Of a stretch of DNA of 22,900 nt, positions 14,502 through 22,276 are shown piece after piece. The first letter of the stretch is position 1; every line of letters begins with the position of its first letter. A program made the translations under genes and the position numbers. The notes beneath the pieces are model-generated. The model saw only the letters and a list, made by a program, of their open reading frames with translations. It was not told the origin of the DNA and did no database searches. This stretch comes from a bacterium (GTDB lineage: Bacteria; UBP15; UBA6099; DSWB01), in the NCBI GenBank assembly GCA_020061125.1, contig JAGUYV010000446.1:1-22900 (forward strand), read 5' to 3'.

Positions 14502-16820
14502 ATGTCCCCTGAAGTGACTCTGGACCGGTTCAGCCTCAAAATCAACGGGCGGCGCGAGTTCATTCTCTGCGGCGCCATGCACTACTGCCGCCTGCCCGCA
14601 AAAGAGCTGTGGCCGCAGCGCCTGGCCCTCATCAAAGAGGCGGGCCTCAACGCCGTGGACATTTATTATCCGTGGAACTATCACACCGAACGGGAAGGCG
14701 AGTACGACTTCGAGGGCGCGCGGGATGTGGACTACCTGCACCGGTGCATTGAGGACGCGGGCCTGTATCTCATCGCACGGCCCGGCCCTTACATCTGCGC
14801 GGAAATTGACGCGGGCGGTCTGCCCGGCTGGCTCCTGGCCAAAAAGAATGTGACCCTGCGCTGCCGCAACGCGGACGGAAGCCCGCGCTACGATCCCGAA
14901 TTCGTCAAGTACACGCGCCAGTGGTTCGAGCAAATCGTGCCGCGCATCGCAGCATGCAAAAACCTCATCCTGTTCCAGGTGGAAAACGAATACAACGACC
15001 TTCCGTATCTCAAGGGTCCGGCCGGTATCGTGGTGAACGCCGCGCGCAAGATTGACCCCACTCTGCTGAACAAATTCCTCGGCTCCGACATTTTGCGTTT
15101 CGTCAACTTCAAAGCCTTGCCGCGCATCACCGGGCGGCAGACCGGCGCGCATGGCGAACCCCTGGAATATTTCCATGACCTGTGCGCCATGGCGCGCGAT
15201 CTGGGCGTACGCGCGCCCCTGTTCCACAACGACATCCAGAGTTCCTCGGGCCGCGTGACCGAAGTGGATTTCATGTCCATTGACGATTATCCGCTGAACA
15301 TGTATTCCACGGACTGGCGCGGCAAGCGCAACACCTTCGCCAGCACGGATGTGATCGAGGAAGGCCACGCCGCGTTCCAGCGCGACGAGCCTGTTTTCAT
15401 CGCCGAGTTCCAGGGCGGTTGGTTCGACTTCTGGGGCGGACCCGGATACGACGCCCTGGACAAGATTTTCACCACGGAATTTTTCGACATTCACGGCAAA
15501 ACCGCGCTGGCGCAGCGCGCCACGCTTTTGAGCTGGTTCATGTTCGCGGGCGGCACAAGCTGGGGCTATCTGGCCAGCCCGGATGTGTACACGGCGTATT
15601 ACCCGAATTCCGCGGTCACCGAATGGGGCGCGCGCAGCGAGAAGTGGTACGCCATCCAGTACCTGGCGCGCAAGATTGTCGAACTGTGCCCGGACCTTCT
15701 TGAAACCGAGCCGGACCCGCGCGTGCGCTGCGGCAGCCGAGGCGTGGATTACTTTGCGAGAAAGGCCGCATCGGGACGCAGGTTCGTGTTCCTGCGCAAT
15801 CTCACCACCGAAAAGCAGAAAGCGCGCCTCAACTTTTCAAATGGAAAATTCACGCTCGAACCCATGTCCATGACCATCCTGTCGTTCGGCGCGGACGGCT
15901 CTCTGGAACAGACAGTTGAGCCATACGAGAGCGCGCCCTGGGACCGGCTGCCGCGCAAATCCGAGCAGCCGCCCCTGCCGGACCTGGACGCCTGGACCAT
16001 CGCATGGGGCAGCCCCCAGCTCGCGACCGGTTTCGACGATTCCGGTTGGGCCGAAATTCCCGAGGGCGGCGTCATGGACATGGATTCCCTGGGCCACCAT
16101 TACGGATATGTCTGGTATCGCGGAGCATATCAGGGCCGCATCCCGCGCCTTCGCATTGACGCACGGCACTGCTTTTCCGTGTTTCTGAACGGCAAACTTG
16201 TGGGGTCGCGCGACAATTTCAAGAACCGGCTCGGCGCGGGGCCGGACCTGGCCGAAACTTTCAATGTCACGCTCCCGGCCTCATTCCACAACGACGAAGA
16301 AAACATTCTGGTGATCCTGGTCGAGAGCCTTGGGCACCACAAGGATTTCGAGGCGGACGCGCGCAATCCCAGAGGCATCGTGTACCTGGAAGCCTCGGGC
16401 GGAACGCGCGTGCGCTGGCGCTGGCGCGGGGGTCTGCTGCCCGGCGAGCGCGGCCTGTGCCCGGTTCTGCAGGCCGAGAGTTTCGACGCCGCCACGAAAA
16501 AATCCATTGTCACGCTTCCGCATCAGTGGGAGCCGTTCGAGCAGGGCGTGGGGCTGTACGAAACGGTCTTTGATCTCGGCGGCGCTCTGGACCCGGCAAC
16601 CGATGCGGTTGGGCTTGTGATCACAGAGGCGTTCAGCAAAGCGAATATATATCTGAACGGCGCGCTCATCGGCCGCTTCTGGCAGGAGATGGGACCCCAG
16701 CACAAGTTCTATCTGCCATGGGGCATTCTCAAGCCCGAGGGCGACAACCATCTGGCGCTGGGCGTGTGGAAGCGCTGGATCAAGGGAGGCCTGGGCCGCG
16801 TGCGGCTGGAGATGTTCTGA
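14502..16820 (+). CDS. Glycoside hydrolase family 35 beta-galactosidase
   Basis: A 772-residue retaining glycosidase expected to release terminal beta-galactose. The TIM-barrel domain begins at once (LKINGRREFILCGAMHY) and shows the GH35 signature RPGPYICAEIDAGGLPGWLL (93-112). The acid/base is Glu163 in QVENEY and the nucleophile is Glu302 in FIAEFQGGWFDFWGG; TSWGYLASPDVYTAYYPNS is also typical. The second half (~430-772) holds jelly-roll/galactose-binding-like domains (e.g. YVWYRGAYQG, FLNGKLVGSRD, IYLNGALIGRFW). There is no signal peptide, so it is predicted cytoplasmic and would need imported oligosaccharide. No sugar transporter or other sugar gene is nearby, which is odd for this enzyme and may mean a horizontally acquired orphan. 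The ribosome site before ATG 14502 is weak (a GGGAAAGG about 16 bases upstream). Confidence 0.92.
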   Translation: MSPEVTLDRFSLKINGRREFILCGAMHYCRLPAKELWPQRLALIKEAGLNAVDIYYPWNYHTEREGEYDFEGARDVDYLHRCIEDAGLYLIARPGPYICAEIDAGGLPGWLLAKKNVTLRCRNADGSPRYDPEFVKYTRQWFEQIVPRIAACKNLILFQVENEYNDLPYLKGPAGIVVNAARKIDPTLLNKFLGSDILRFVNFKALPRITGRQTGAHGEPLEYFHDLCAMARDLGVRAPLFHNDIQSSSGRVTEVDFMSIDDYPLNMYSTDWRGKRNTFASTDVIEEGHAAFQRDEPVFIAEFQGGWFDFWGGPGYDALDKIFTTEFFDIHGKTALAQRATLLSWFMFAGGTSWGYLASPDVYTAYYPNSAVTEWGARSEKWYAIQYLARKIVELCPDLLETEPDPRVRCGSRGVDYFARKAASGRRFVFLRNLTTEKQKARLNFSNGKFTLEPMSMTILSFGADGSLEQTVEPYESAPWDRLPRKSEQPPLPDLDAWTIAWGSPQLATGFDDSGWAEIPEGGVMDMDSLGHHYGYVWYRGAYQGRIPRLRIDARHCFSVFLNGKLVGSRDNFKNRLGAGPDLAETFNVTLPASFHNDEENILVILVESLGHHKDFEADARNPRGIVYLEASGGTRVRWRWRGGLLPGERGLCPVLQAESFDAATKKSIVTLPHQWEPFEQGVGLYETVFDLGGALDPATDAVGLVITEAFSKANIYLNGALIGRFWQEMGPQHKFYLPWGILKPEGDNHLALGVWKRWIKGGLGRVRLEMF

Positions 16821-16844
16821 CCCGCGCGCCCGGGGAGCCTGCCC

Positions 16845-17138
16845 ATGTTCTGGATACTGCTCATCACGGGACTCGCCCTTGCGGCCGGGGGCGCGTATGT
16901 TTACAAAGAAGGCCGGGAACGCACGGACCGCGTGATCATGCGCGAGGACGGCGGCAATCCCTCCCGGCTGTTCCTGCTGTTTTACAAATCCTATTATTTC
17001 AAATACAAGAATGACAAAAAGCACCGGGACGGATTTCCGGATAACTACTACGGGTATCTCGTCAGCAGCGGCGTGGCCACGGCCGTTCTCGGCGCGCTGC
17101 TCATGGCCATCGCTTTTTATTCGTTTCTGGACAAATGA
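16845..17138 (+). CDS. Small two-helix membrane protein
   Basis: A 97-residue protein with membrane helices at both ends (residues 1-19, FWILLITGLALAAGGAYVY, and about 72-93, SSGVATAVLGALLMAIAFY) and a charged, Lys/Tyr-rich middle (KSYYFKYKNDKKHRDG) with basic residues that would favour the cytoplasmic side. I do not recognise the family and give no function. GGGGAG at 16832-16837 sets the start. It follows the beta-galactosidase gene by 24 bp and probably shares its transcript. Its stop is one base before the 25-bp palindrome that separates it from a convergent gene. Confidence 0.72.
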   Translation: MFWILLITGLALAAGGAYVYKEGRERTDRVIMREDGGNPSRLFLLFYKSYYFKYKNDKKHRDGFPDNYYGYLVSSGVATAVLGALLMAIAFYSFLDK

Positions 17139-17139
17139 A

Positions 17140-17164
17140 CCCAAATTCGCCGTTGGAATTTGGG
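17140..17164. repeat. 25-bp palindrome, copy 2, between convergent genes
   Basis: CCCAAATTC (17140-17148), loop GCCGTTG, GAATTTGGG (17156-17164): the exact reverse complement of the element at 13287-13311. It lies between the stops of two convergent genes, where a hairpin could act as a terminator for both, though neither side has a T tract. Confidence 0.75.
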
Positions 17165-17180
17165 TGAATGCGCGCGGCCG

Positions 17181-17912
17181 TCACTGGCCGGGCATGGAGA
17201 ATTTGAGCGTGTCCGCGAACATCACGGCATCCTGCTCTTCGAGGATGCGCGCAATCGGTTCGCGGATGCGGCGCTTCATTTCCGCGTAAGTGCGGGTTTT
17301 CTTTTTGGCGAGCATGGCCGCGAACTCCACGCATTTGGGAAGCAGATCCTGCTCGGAAAACACATCCAGAACAAATCCCATGTCCTTGCACTGCTGGCCG
17401 GTGAACCGTCCGCCGGTGTAGTAGAACTGATGGAACGAGGCCGGGGGCATCACGGCCTGACAGATGGCGATCATGCCGGGCAGGAGCGGGATGTTGATGT
17501 CCACCTCGGGCAGGCACGCCCAGCCGCGATCCTCGCGCATGAACCGGAAATCCATGTGAGCGGCCAGAAAGAAACCCGCGGCGAAGGTGTGCCCGTTCAG
17601 CGCGGCCACCGTGGGTTTGGGGAACAGAGTCACGCGTTTGAACAGGTCGTTCACACCGCACAGGTAATCCGCGACTTTGGACGGGGCGCCCATGTTCATC
17701 ATGATGTGTTCCAGGTCCAGGCCGTTGGAGAAGAACTTGGGATCCGCGCCGGTGACCACGAGCGCGCCCGCGGCGGCATCAGCTTCCACTTGGTCCAGCG
17801 CCTGGCGCATTTCTGACAGAAACGCCGGGTTGAACCGGTTTTCCTTTTTATAGTTCATGGTGAGCACGGCCACGCGCTCTTTTTCCCGAATGTCAACGGT
17901 CACAAAATCCAT
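17181..17912 (-). CDS. Enoyl-CoA hydratase/isomerase family protein (delta3,delta2-enoyl-CoA isomerase-like)
   Basis: A 243-residue crotonase-fold protein. The oxyanion-hole motifs are FSNGLDL at 61-67 and GHTFAAGFFLA at 107-117. In the catalytic region it reads MREDRGWACLPEVDINIPL (125-143); Glu136 in PEVDI matches the single glutamate used by delta3,delta2-enoyl-CoA isomerases, while the first hydratase glutamate is not evident. I therefore favour isomerase over hydratase, that is, shifting double bonds during beta-oxidation of unsaturated acyl-CoAs. That fits the upstream gene on the same strand, a 2,4-dienoyl-CoA reductase, which acts in the same pathway. The ATG at 17912 has AAGGAG just upstream. 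A terminator separates the two genes, so this one probably has its own promoter or depends on read-through. Confidence 0.85.
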   Translation of the reverse strand: MDFVTVDIREKERVAVLTMNYKKENRFNPAFLSEMRQALDQVEADAAAGALVVTGADPKFFSNGLDLEHIMMNMGAPSKVADYLCGVNDLFKRVTLFPKPTVAALNGHTFAAGFFLAAHMDFRFMREDRGWACLPEVDINIPLLPGMIAICQAVMPPASFHQFYYTGGRFTGQQCKDMGFVLDVFSEQDLLPKCVEFAAMLAKKKTRTYAEMKRRIREPIARILEEQDAVMFADTLKFSMPGQ

Positions 17913-18009
17913 GGCAGGTCTCCTTGTGCATCGTGCGCGCCGCAGCTTGCGGCGAATGCCTGATTGTATCGCCGCGCGGCATGGATTTCAAGCCGGATAA
18001 GGCCCCATG

Positions 18010-18044
18010 AAAAGAGCCTGGACCGTTTTCACGGCCCAGGCTCT
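18010..18044 (-). terminator. Intrinsic terminator for the 2,4-dienoyl-CoA reductase gene
   Basis: On the minus strand, a 14-bp stem with one mismatch (18044-18031 pairing with 18026-18013; AGAGCCTGG arms) and a 4-base loop is followed by TTTT. It begins about 25 bp after the stop at 18069. Confidence 0.85.
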
Positions 18045-18068
18045 CTGTTTTCTGTTTATTTGTAATTT

Positions 18069-20063
18069 CTAAAGGGACAGGCCCGCGTTGTGGCCCGAAT
18101 GCACGGCGTCGAACGCCAGACCGATTTTCTTGGCGTCGCCCACGGTCACGACCTGAATGCCGCTGTCCGCGAGCGCGTCCCCGAGCGGGTTGTACGGCTT
18201 GGAGCCGATGGCAAGGACGATGGTGTCCGCGGGAAGGGTTTTGGCCCCGTCCGCGGTTTCCACTTTCACGCCGTCGTCGAGAATCTCCAGCACCTTGGTT
18301 TTTGTGAGCACCTTCACGCCCAGACGCCCGAGGTCCAGGGTCATGGTCCAGCGCGTGGATTTGCCGATGTCCTTGCCCACTTTGCCGATCATCTCCACCA
18401 GGGTCACATCTTTGGTGCCGTGGGTGCAAAGGTAGCGGATCTCCTCGGGCGTTTCGGCCTGGTTGACGAGAAGAAACTTTGCTGTGTCCGCGTTGATGGT
18501 TCCTTCCTCGGCGAGGGTGAGCGCGGTTTCCACGCCCACGGCGCCGCCGCCCACAACCACCACGCGCCGGCCCGCATGCGCTTCCCCTGACAGGTAATCC
18601 CACGACTGGATCACATGCGGCTTATCGCTTCCGGGAATGGGCGGCGCCAGCGGCACTGCGCCCGTGGCCAGAACCACAGCGTCGAACCCGCCCTGTTTGA
18701 TTTCGTCCGCGGTGACCTCATGGCCGATCTCAATTGTGATGCCCGCGTTGATGAGTTTCATCTCCAGATCGTCGGCGAGCATGATGAACTCCTCGCGTCC
18801 GGCCGGGGCCGCGGCCAGGTTGATCTGCCCGCCCAGGAAATCCTCTTTTTCGAAAATGGTGACATCGTGACCGCGGTCCGCGGCGGCCAGGGCCGCGCTC
18901 ATGCCCGCGGGTCCGCCGCCCACAACCGCGATCTTCCTCGGCTTATCCGCTTTTTCCACGGCTTCGAGTTCATGTCCGGCGCGCGGGTTGCACAGGCACT
19001 CCACGGGGCGAAGCTGGAACACATGGTCGAAGCACCCCTGCGCGCAGGCCACGCAGTGCAGGATGTCGTCCTCGCGCCCCTCGGCGATTTTGTTGACAAG
19101 ATGCGGATCCGCAATCAGCGCGCGGCCCATGCCGATCATGTCGCAGTAATCCGTGAGCAGAAGCTCGCGGGCGTCGTCGGGGTCGTTGATGCGGTGGCTT
19201 GCTATTACGGGCACGGTGAGGACTTCCTTCATGCGCCGGGCCAGGTACGCGTAGTTGGCGCGGGGCACGCCCATGGTGATCTGCGGGACACGGGCCTCGT
19301 GCCAGCCGACATTGATGCAGAACGCATCCGCGCCCGCGGCTTCGAGGGCCTTGGCGAACCGGCGCAGTTCGTCGCCGCGCATGCCGCCCTCCATCATGTC
19401 GTTGCCGTTCATGCGCACGATGATGGGATAGTCCGGGCCGCAGATTCTGCGCGTGGCCTCGATGACTTGAACGCCGAACTTCATGCGGTTTTCCTCGCTG
19501 CCGCCCCACTCGTCCTCGCGCTTGTTGGTGAGGGGCGACAGGAACTGGCTGATGAGGTAGCCGGTGCCGCAGAGCATCTCCACGGCGCTGAACCCGCCCT
19601 CTTTGCAGCGGCGCGCGGTCTGCGCGTACTTGTCAATGATGCCGGGAATCTCGTCCGCGGCCAGTTCGCGCGGGGTTTCGCCCGTGAGGCGCGAGGCGAT
19701 GGCCGAGGGCGCCACGGGCTTTTCGCCCTTGAGGAACATGCTGAACGCATAGCGGCCCTGGTGGTTGATCTGCGCGCACGAGCGCGCTCCGTGCTTGTTT
19801 ATGGCGCCGGACAGCCGGGCCAGGCCGGGGATGTATTTGTCGTCGTGCGCTCCGATGTTGGTGAACATGGACCCGAGCGGATCCACGGACACGAAGCCCA
19901 CGCAGATCATGCCCGTGCCGCCTTTGGCGCGCTCTTCGTAAAACGCGCAGATGCGGTCGCTGACTTCGTAATCCTGGCACATGTTCAGGTGCATGGCGGT
20001 CATATAAAACCGGTTGCGCACTTCTGTTTTGTTGATGGTAATGGGTTGCAGCAGTGGGTCCAT
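18069..20063 (-). CDS. 2,4-dienoyl-CoA reductase / NADH:flavin oxidoreductase (FadH type)
   Basis: A 664-residue FMN/FAD/4Fe-4S enzyme like E. coli FadH. Residues 1-330 form an Old Yellow Enzyme barrel with Tyr169 (CGTGYLISQF) and His255 (NVGWHEARVP) matching FadH's catalytic Tyr166 and His252. Cys337, Cys340, Cys344 and a cysteine at 356-358 (HCVACAQGC, VECLCNP) would hold the iron-sulfur cluster. An FAD-binding motif follows (VGGGPAGMSAALAAA, 381-395), then an NAD(P)H-binding motif (VVVGGGAVGVETALTLAEEG). Electrons flow from NAD(P)H through FAD, the cluster and FMN to a dienoyl-CoA. ATG 20063 was chosen because AAAGGAG lies just upstream and FadH-like sequence starts there (MDPLLQPITI). Other members of this fold reduce enones, but the downstream isomerase gene supports dienoyl-CoA. 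Confidence 0.9.
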   Translation of the reverse strand: MDPLLQPITINKTEVRNRFYMTAMHLNMCQDYEVSDRICAFYEERAKGGTGMICVGFVSVDPLGSMFTNIGAHDDKYIPGLARLSGAINKHGARSCAQINHQGRYAFSMFLKGEKPVAPSAIASRLTGETPRELAADEIPGIIDKYAQTARRCKEGGFSAVEMLCGTGYLISQFLSPLTNKREDEWGGSEENRMKFGVQVIEATRRICGPDYPIIVRMNGNDMMEGGMRGDELRRFAKALEAAGADAFCINVGWHEARVPQITMGVPRANYAYLARRMKEVLTVPVIASHRINDPDDARELLLTDYCDMIGMGRALIADPHLVNKIAEGREDDILHCVACAQGCFDHVFQLRPVECLCNPRAGHELEAVEKADKPRKIAVVGGGPAGMSAALAAADRGHDVTIFEKEDFLGGQINLAAAPAGREEFIMLADDLEMKLINAGITIEIGHEVTADEIKQGGFDAVVLATGAVPLAPPIPGSDKPHVIQSWDYLSGEAHAGRRVVVVGGGAVGVETALTLAEEGTINADTAKFLLVNQAETPEEIRYLCTHGTKDVTLVEMIGKVGKDIGKSTRWTMTLDLGRLGVKVLTKTKVLEILDDGVKVETADGAKTLPADTIVLAIGSKPYNPLGDALADSGIQVVTVGDAKKIGLAFDAVHSGHNAGLSL

Positions 20064-20169
20064 GGAACGCTCCTTTATTGCGGAATTATTCTCAATACTA
20101 TAACGGAATCCCGAATACTGATCCACATGGAATAAATGCAGGGATGGCGCAATGATGATGAAATATCAT

Positions 20170-20187
20170 AAGCCCGTTTTTAGGCTT
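20170..20187. terminator. Weak inverted repeat after sfsA
   Basis: AAGCC (20170-20174) pairs with GGCTT (20183-20187), 52 bp after the sfsA stop on the minus strand. The stem is short and lacks a T tract on that strand, so a terminator role is only possible. Confidence 0.25.
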
Positions 20188-20238
20188 GTTATGAAGCCCC
20201 TGTCCACTGCACGATTTACGAGGAATCCGCGCCGCGAC

Positions 20239-20937
20239 TCACAGGCCCCGCACGGGCAGCCGCCGCACGCAGCGAATGCGCCTGGGCGACACCGTGCACG
20301 CGCACGCTTCCACCATCACGCCCGCTCTGCGCGCCTCTGCAAGCGCCGCGGCAAAAACCGGGTCAATGCGCGATGCAGGCTCGAACCACGACACATCCGA
20401 GCGCTGCACTATGAAAAGCACAGCGGCGCGGCTGCCGCGCGACACCGCATGAGCCAGCTCGCGCACATGGCGCGCCCCCCGCTCCGTCACCGCATCGGGA
20501 AACTGCGCCGCGCCGCGCTCCGCGAGCGTCACATTCTTGACTTCGACCCACATCCGGCCCCGGCTCGGATCTTCCAGAAGGAAGTCGAATCGTGAGTTGC
20601 CGTATGTCACTTCCCGCCGCATGGTTCGAAAACCCCGGAGCCGCGGAACCAGTCCAGCTTCCATGGCCTCGGCCGCAATACGGTTTGTCAGCGCCGTGTT
20701 CACGCCCACCCAAACGCGGCCCGCGCGCACAAGTTCCAGTGAATACTCCAGCCTGCGATGCGGCGAGGGCCGGTGCGACACCATGACCCGCGCCCCAGGC
20801 GCGCCGCAGCCCATCATGCTGCCGGGATTGGCGCAGTGCGCGGTGACCACGCCCCCGCCGTCCAGTTCCACATCCAGCAGAAACCGCTTGTACCGGCGCA
20901 TCCACCGGCCCGCGATCAGTTCCCGGTCAAAATCCAT
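20239..20937 (-). CDS. sfsA: SfsA family protein (sugar fermentation stimulation protein homolog)
   Basis: A 232-residue protein of normal SfsA length (E. coli 234). Family landmarks are AHCANPGSMMG (33-43), YSLELVRAG (65-73), VGVNTALTNR (77-86), and the nuclease-like core SRFDFLL (115-121) with VEVKNVTL (131-138), followed by FPDAVTERGARHVREL (146-161). The Asp118...Glu132-x-Lys134 arrangement is that of a PD-(D/E)xK nuclease fold; the cellular function of SfsA is not settled and the 'sugar fermentation' name is historical. The start at 20937 has GGAG four bases upstream and gives the family length. It is divergent from moeA across a 104-bp spacer that contains a perfect 6-bp dyad. Confidence 0.92.
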   Translation of the reverse strand: MDFDRELIAGRWMRRYKRFLLDVELDGGGVVTAHCANPGSMMGCGAPGARVMVSHRPSPHRRLEYSLELVRAGRVWVGVNTALTNRIAAEAMEAGLVPRLRGFRTMRREVTYGNSRFDFLLEDPSRGRMWVEVKNVTLAERGAAQFPDAVTERGARHVRELAHAVSRGSRAAVLFIVQRSDVSWFEPASRIDPVFAAALAEARRAGVMVEACACTVSPRRIRCVRRLPVRGL

Positions 20938-20987
20938 TTCTCCGGCATCCTTTGAAATCCTGCGGCTCGTTGCCCACCATAAGTATA

Positions 20988-21005
20988 TGCGGAATAATAT
21001 CCGCA
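20988..21005. promoter_or_regulatory. Dyad in the sfsA-moeA divergent spacer
   Basis: TGCGGA (20988-20993) and TCCGCA (21000-21005) flank ATAATA, forming a perfect 18-bp dyad centred between the divergent starts, a typical place for an operator. The inner AT-rich part could also belong to a -10 region. The binding protein is unknown; it does not clearly match the ModE site. Confidence 0.4.
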
Positions 21006-21041
21006 GATGATGTGCGATCACAGATGCAAAGAGGATCTGAA

Positions 21042-22262
21042 ATGCCGGATTTTTTCAAAGTCGTGACGCCGGAACAGGTTTTTGATTTTTTGTCCGGATT
21101 CCACCGCATGCCCGCGGAAAGCGTGGCTCTGGAGCAGGCGCTTGGCCGTGTGCTGGCTGAAGACGCCCTATGCGCCGAAGACATGCCCCCTGCGGCCCGT
21201 TCCACCATGGACGGATTCGCGGTGCGCGCCGCGGACACCTTTGGCGCGTCGGACGCCGTGCCCGCGCTTCTGGCCGTGCGCGGCCGCGTGCTCATGGGCG
21301 AGACGCCGGATTTTGAAGTTGCGAAAGGATGCGCCGCGGACATTCCCACAGGCGGGTTTCTTCCGCGTGGAGCGGACGCCGTGGTCATGGTGGAATACAC
21401 CGCGCGCATCTCGGACGACGAGATCGAAGTCACCCGCCCTGTGACGGCCGGGGAGAATGTTCTACTGCGCGCGGGCGATGTGGCTTCCGGAGAAATTGTG
21501 CTGCGCCGCGGACAACGGCTGCGCCCGCAGGACATAGGCATGCTCGCGGCCCTGGGCGCGGAGCGCGTCACGGTGCACAAACGGCCCGCAGCCGCCGTTA
21601 TTTCCACGGGTGACGAAATCGTTCCCGTAACGGAAACGCCCGCGCCCGGCCAAATCCGCGACTCCAATACTTACGGAGTAAGCGCCATTATCACGGCTGC
21701 GGGCGCGGTTCCGCAACCGTGCGGCATCGTGAAAGACGAGGCGTCTCTTTTGCGCGACACGATCGCCGCGGCCCTGAACACCGCCGATCTGGTCGTGATC
21801 TCGGGAGGCAGTTCCGTGGGCGAACGGGACCACATGCTCGGCGTGATGTCGTCGTTCGGAGATTCTGAAATTTTCGCGCACGGCGTGGCCATCAGCCCCG
21901 GAAAGCCGGCGCTGTTCTCGCGCATCGGGGACAAGCCCGTGATCGGCCTGCCCGGCCACCCGGTTTCCGCGCTCATCGTGGCGCAGGTGTTCGTGTCGCC
22001 GTTTCTGAAATTTCTGGAAGGCGAGGACCTGTCGCGCCGGCCCGCGGGCCAGTGCGTTCGCGCGACCCTCGCAACCCCGGTTCATTCGCCGCACGGGCGC
22101 GAGGACTTCGTGCGCGTGAAACTTGATGGGCGCTCCGCGGTCCCGGTATTCGGAAAATCAGGCATGCTGTCCACGCTCGTGAACGCCGACGGCTTCTTTG
22201 TGATTCCCATGCATTCAGAAGGCGTCCCCGACGGGGAAACCGTGGAAGTGTTTTTGTTCTGA
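21042..22262 (+). CDS. moeA: Molybdopterin molybdenumtransferase MoeA (copy 1)
   Basis: A 406-residue MoeA, which inserts molybdate into adenylylated molybdopterin to finish the molybdenum (or tungsten) cofactor in the cytoplasm. Hallmarks: ARSTMDGFAVRAADT (52-66), STGDEIV (188-194), RDSNTYGV (206-213), the MoCF-binding core ISGGSSVGERDH (253-264), SPGKPA (285-290) and GLPGHPVSA (302-310). The C-terminal domain is complete. ATG 21042 has GAGG at 21031-21034; an in-frame ATG at 21024 would add six residues. A second MoeA-type gene begins 14 bp after the stop, forming a tandem pair, a pattern seen in anaerobes with many Mo/W enzymes. One copy may prefer tungstate; that is inference. Confidence 0.95.
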   Translation: MPDFFKVVTPEQVFDFLSGFHRMPAESVALEQALGRVLAEDALCAEDMPPAARSTMDGFAVRAADTFGASDAVPALLAVRGRVLMGETPDFEVAKGCAADIPTGGFLPRGADAVVMVEYTARISDDEIEVTRPVTAGENVLLRAGDVASGEIVLRRGQRLRPQDIGMLAALGAERVTVHKRPAAAVISTGDEIVPVTETPAPGQIRDSNTYGVSAIITAAGAVPQPCGIVKDEASLLRDTIAAALNTADLVVISGGSSVGERDHMLGVMSSFGDSEIFAHGVAISPGKPALFSRIGDKPVIGLPGHPVSALIVAQVFVSPFLKFLEGEDLSRRPAGQCVRATLATPVHSPHGREDFVRVKLDGRSAVPVFGKSGMLSTLVNADGFFVIPMHSEGVPDGETVEVFLF

Positions 22263-22276
22263 AAGGACACCGGCCC

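Noticed and set aside
18615-20135. Long plus-strand open frame (506 codons) opposite the dienoyl-CoA reductase gene
   Set aside because: The minus-strand frame has clear cofactor and catalytic motifs; the plus-strand translation is His/Ala/Arg-rich noise.
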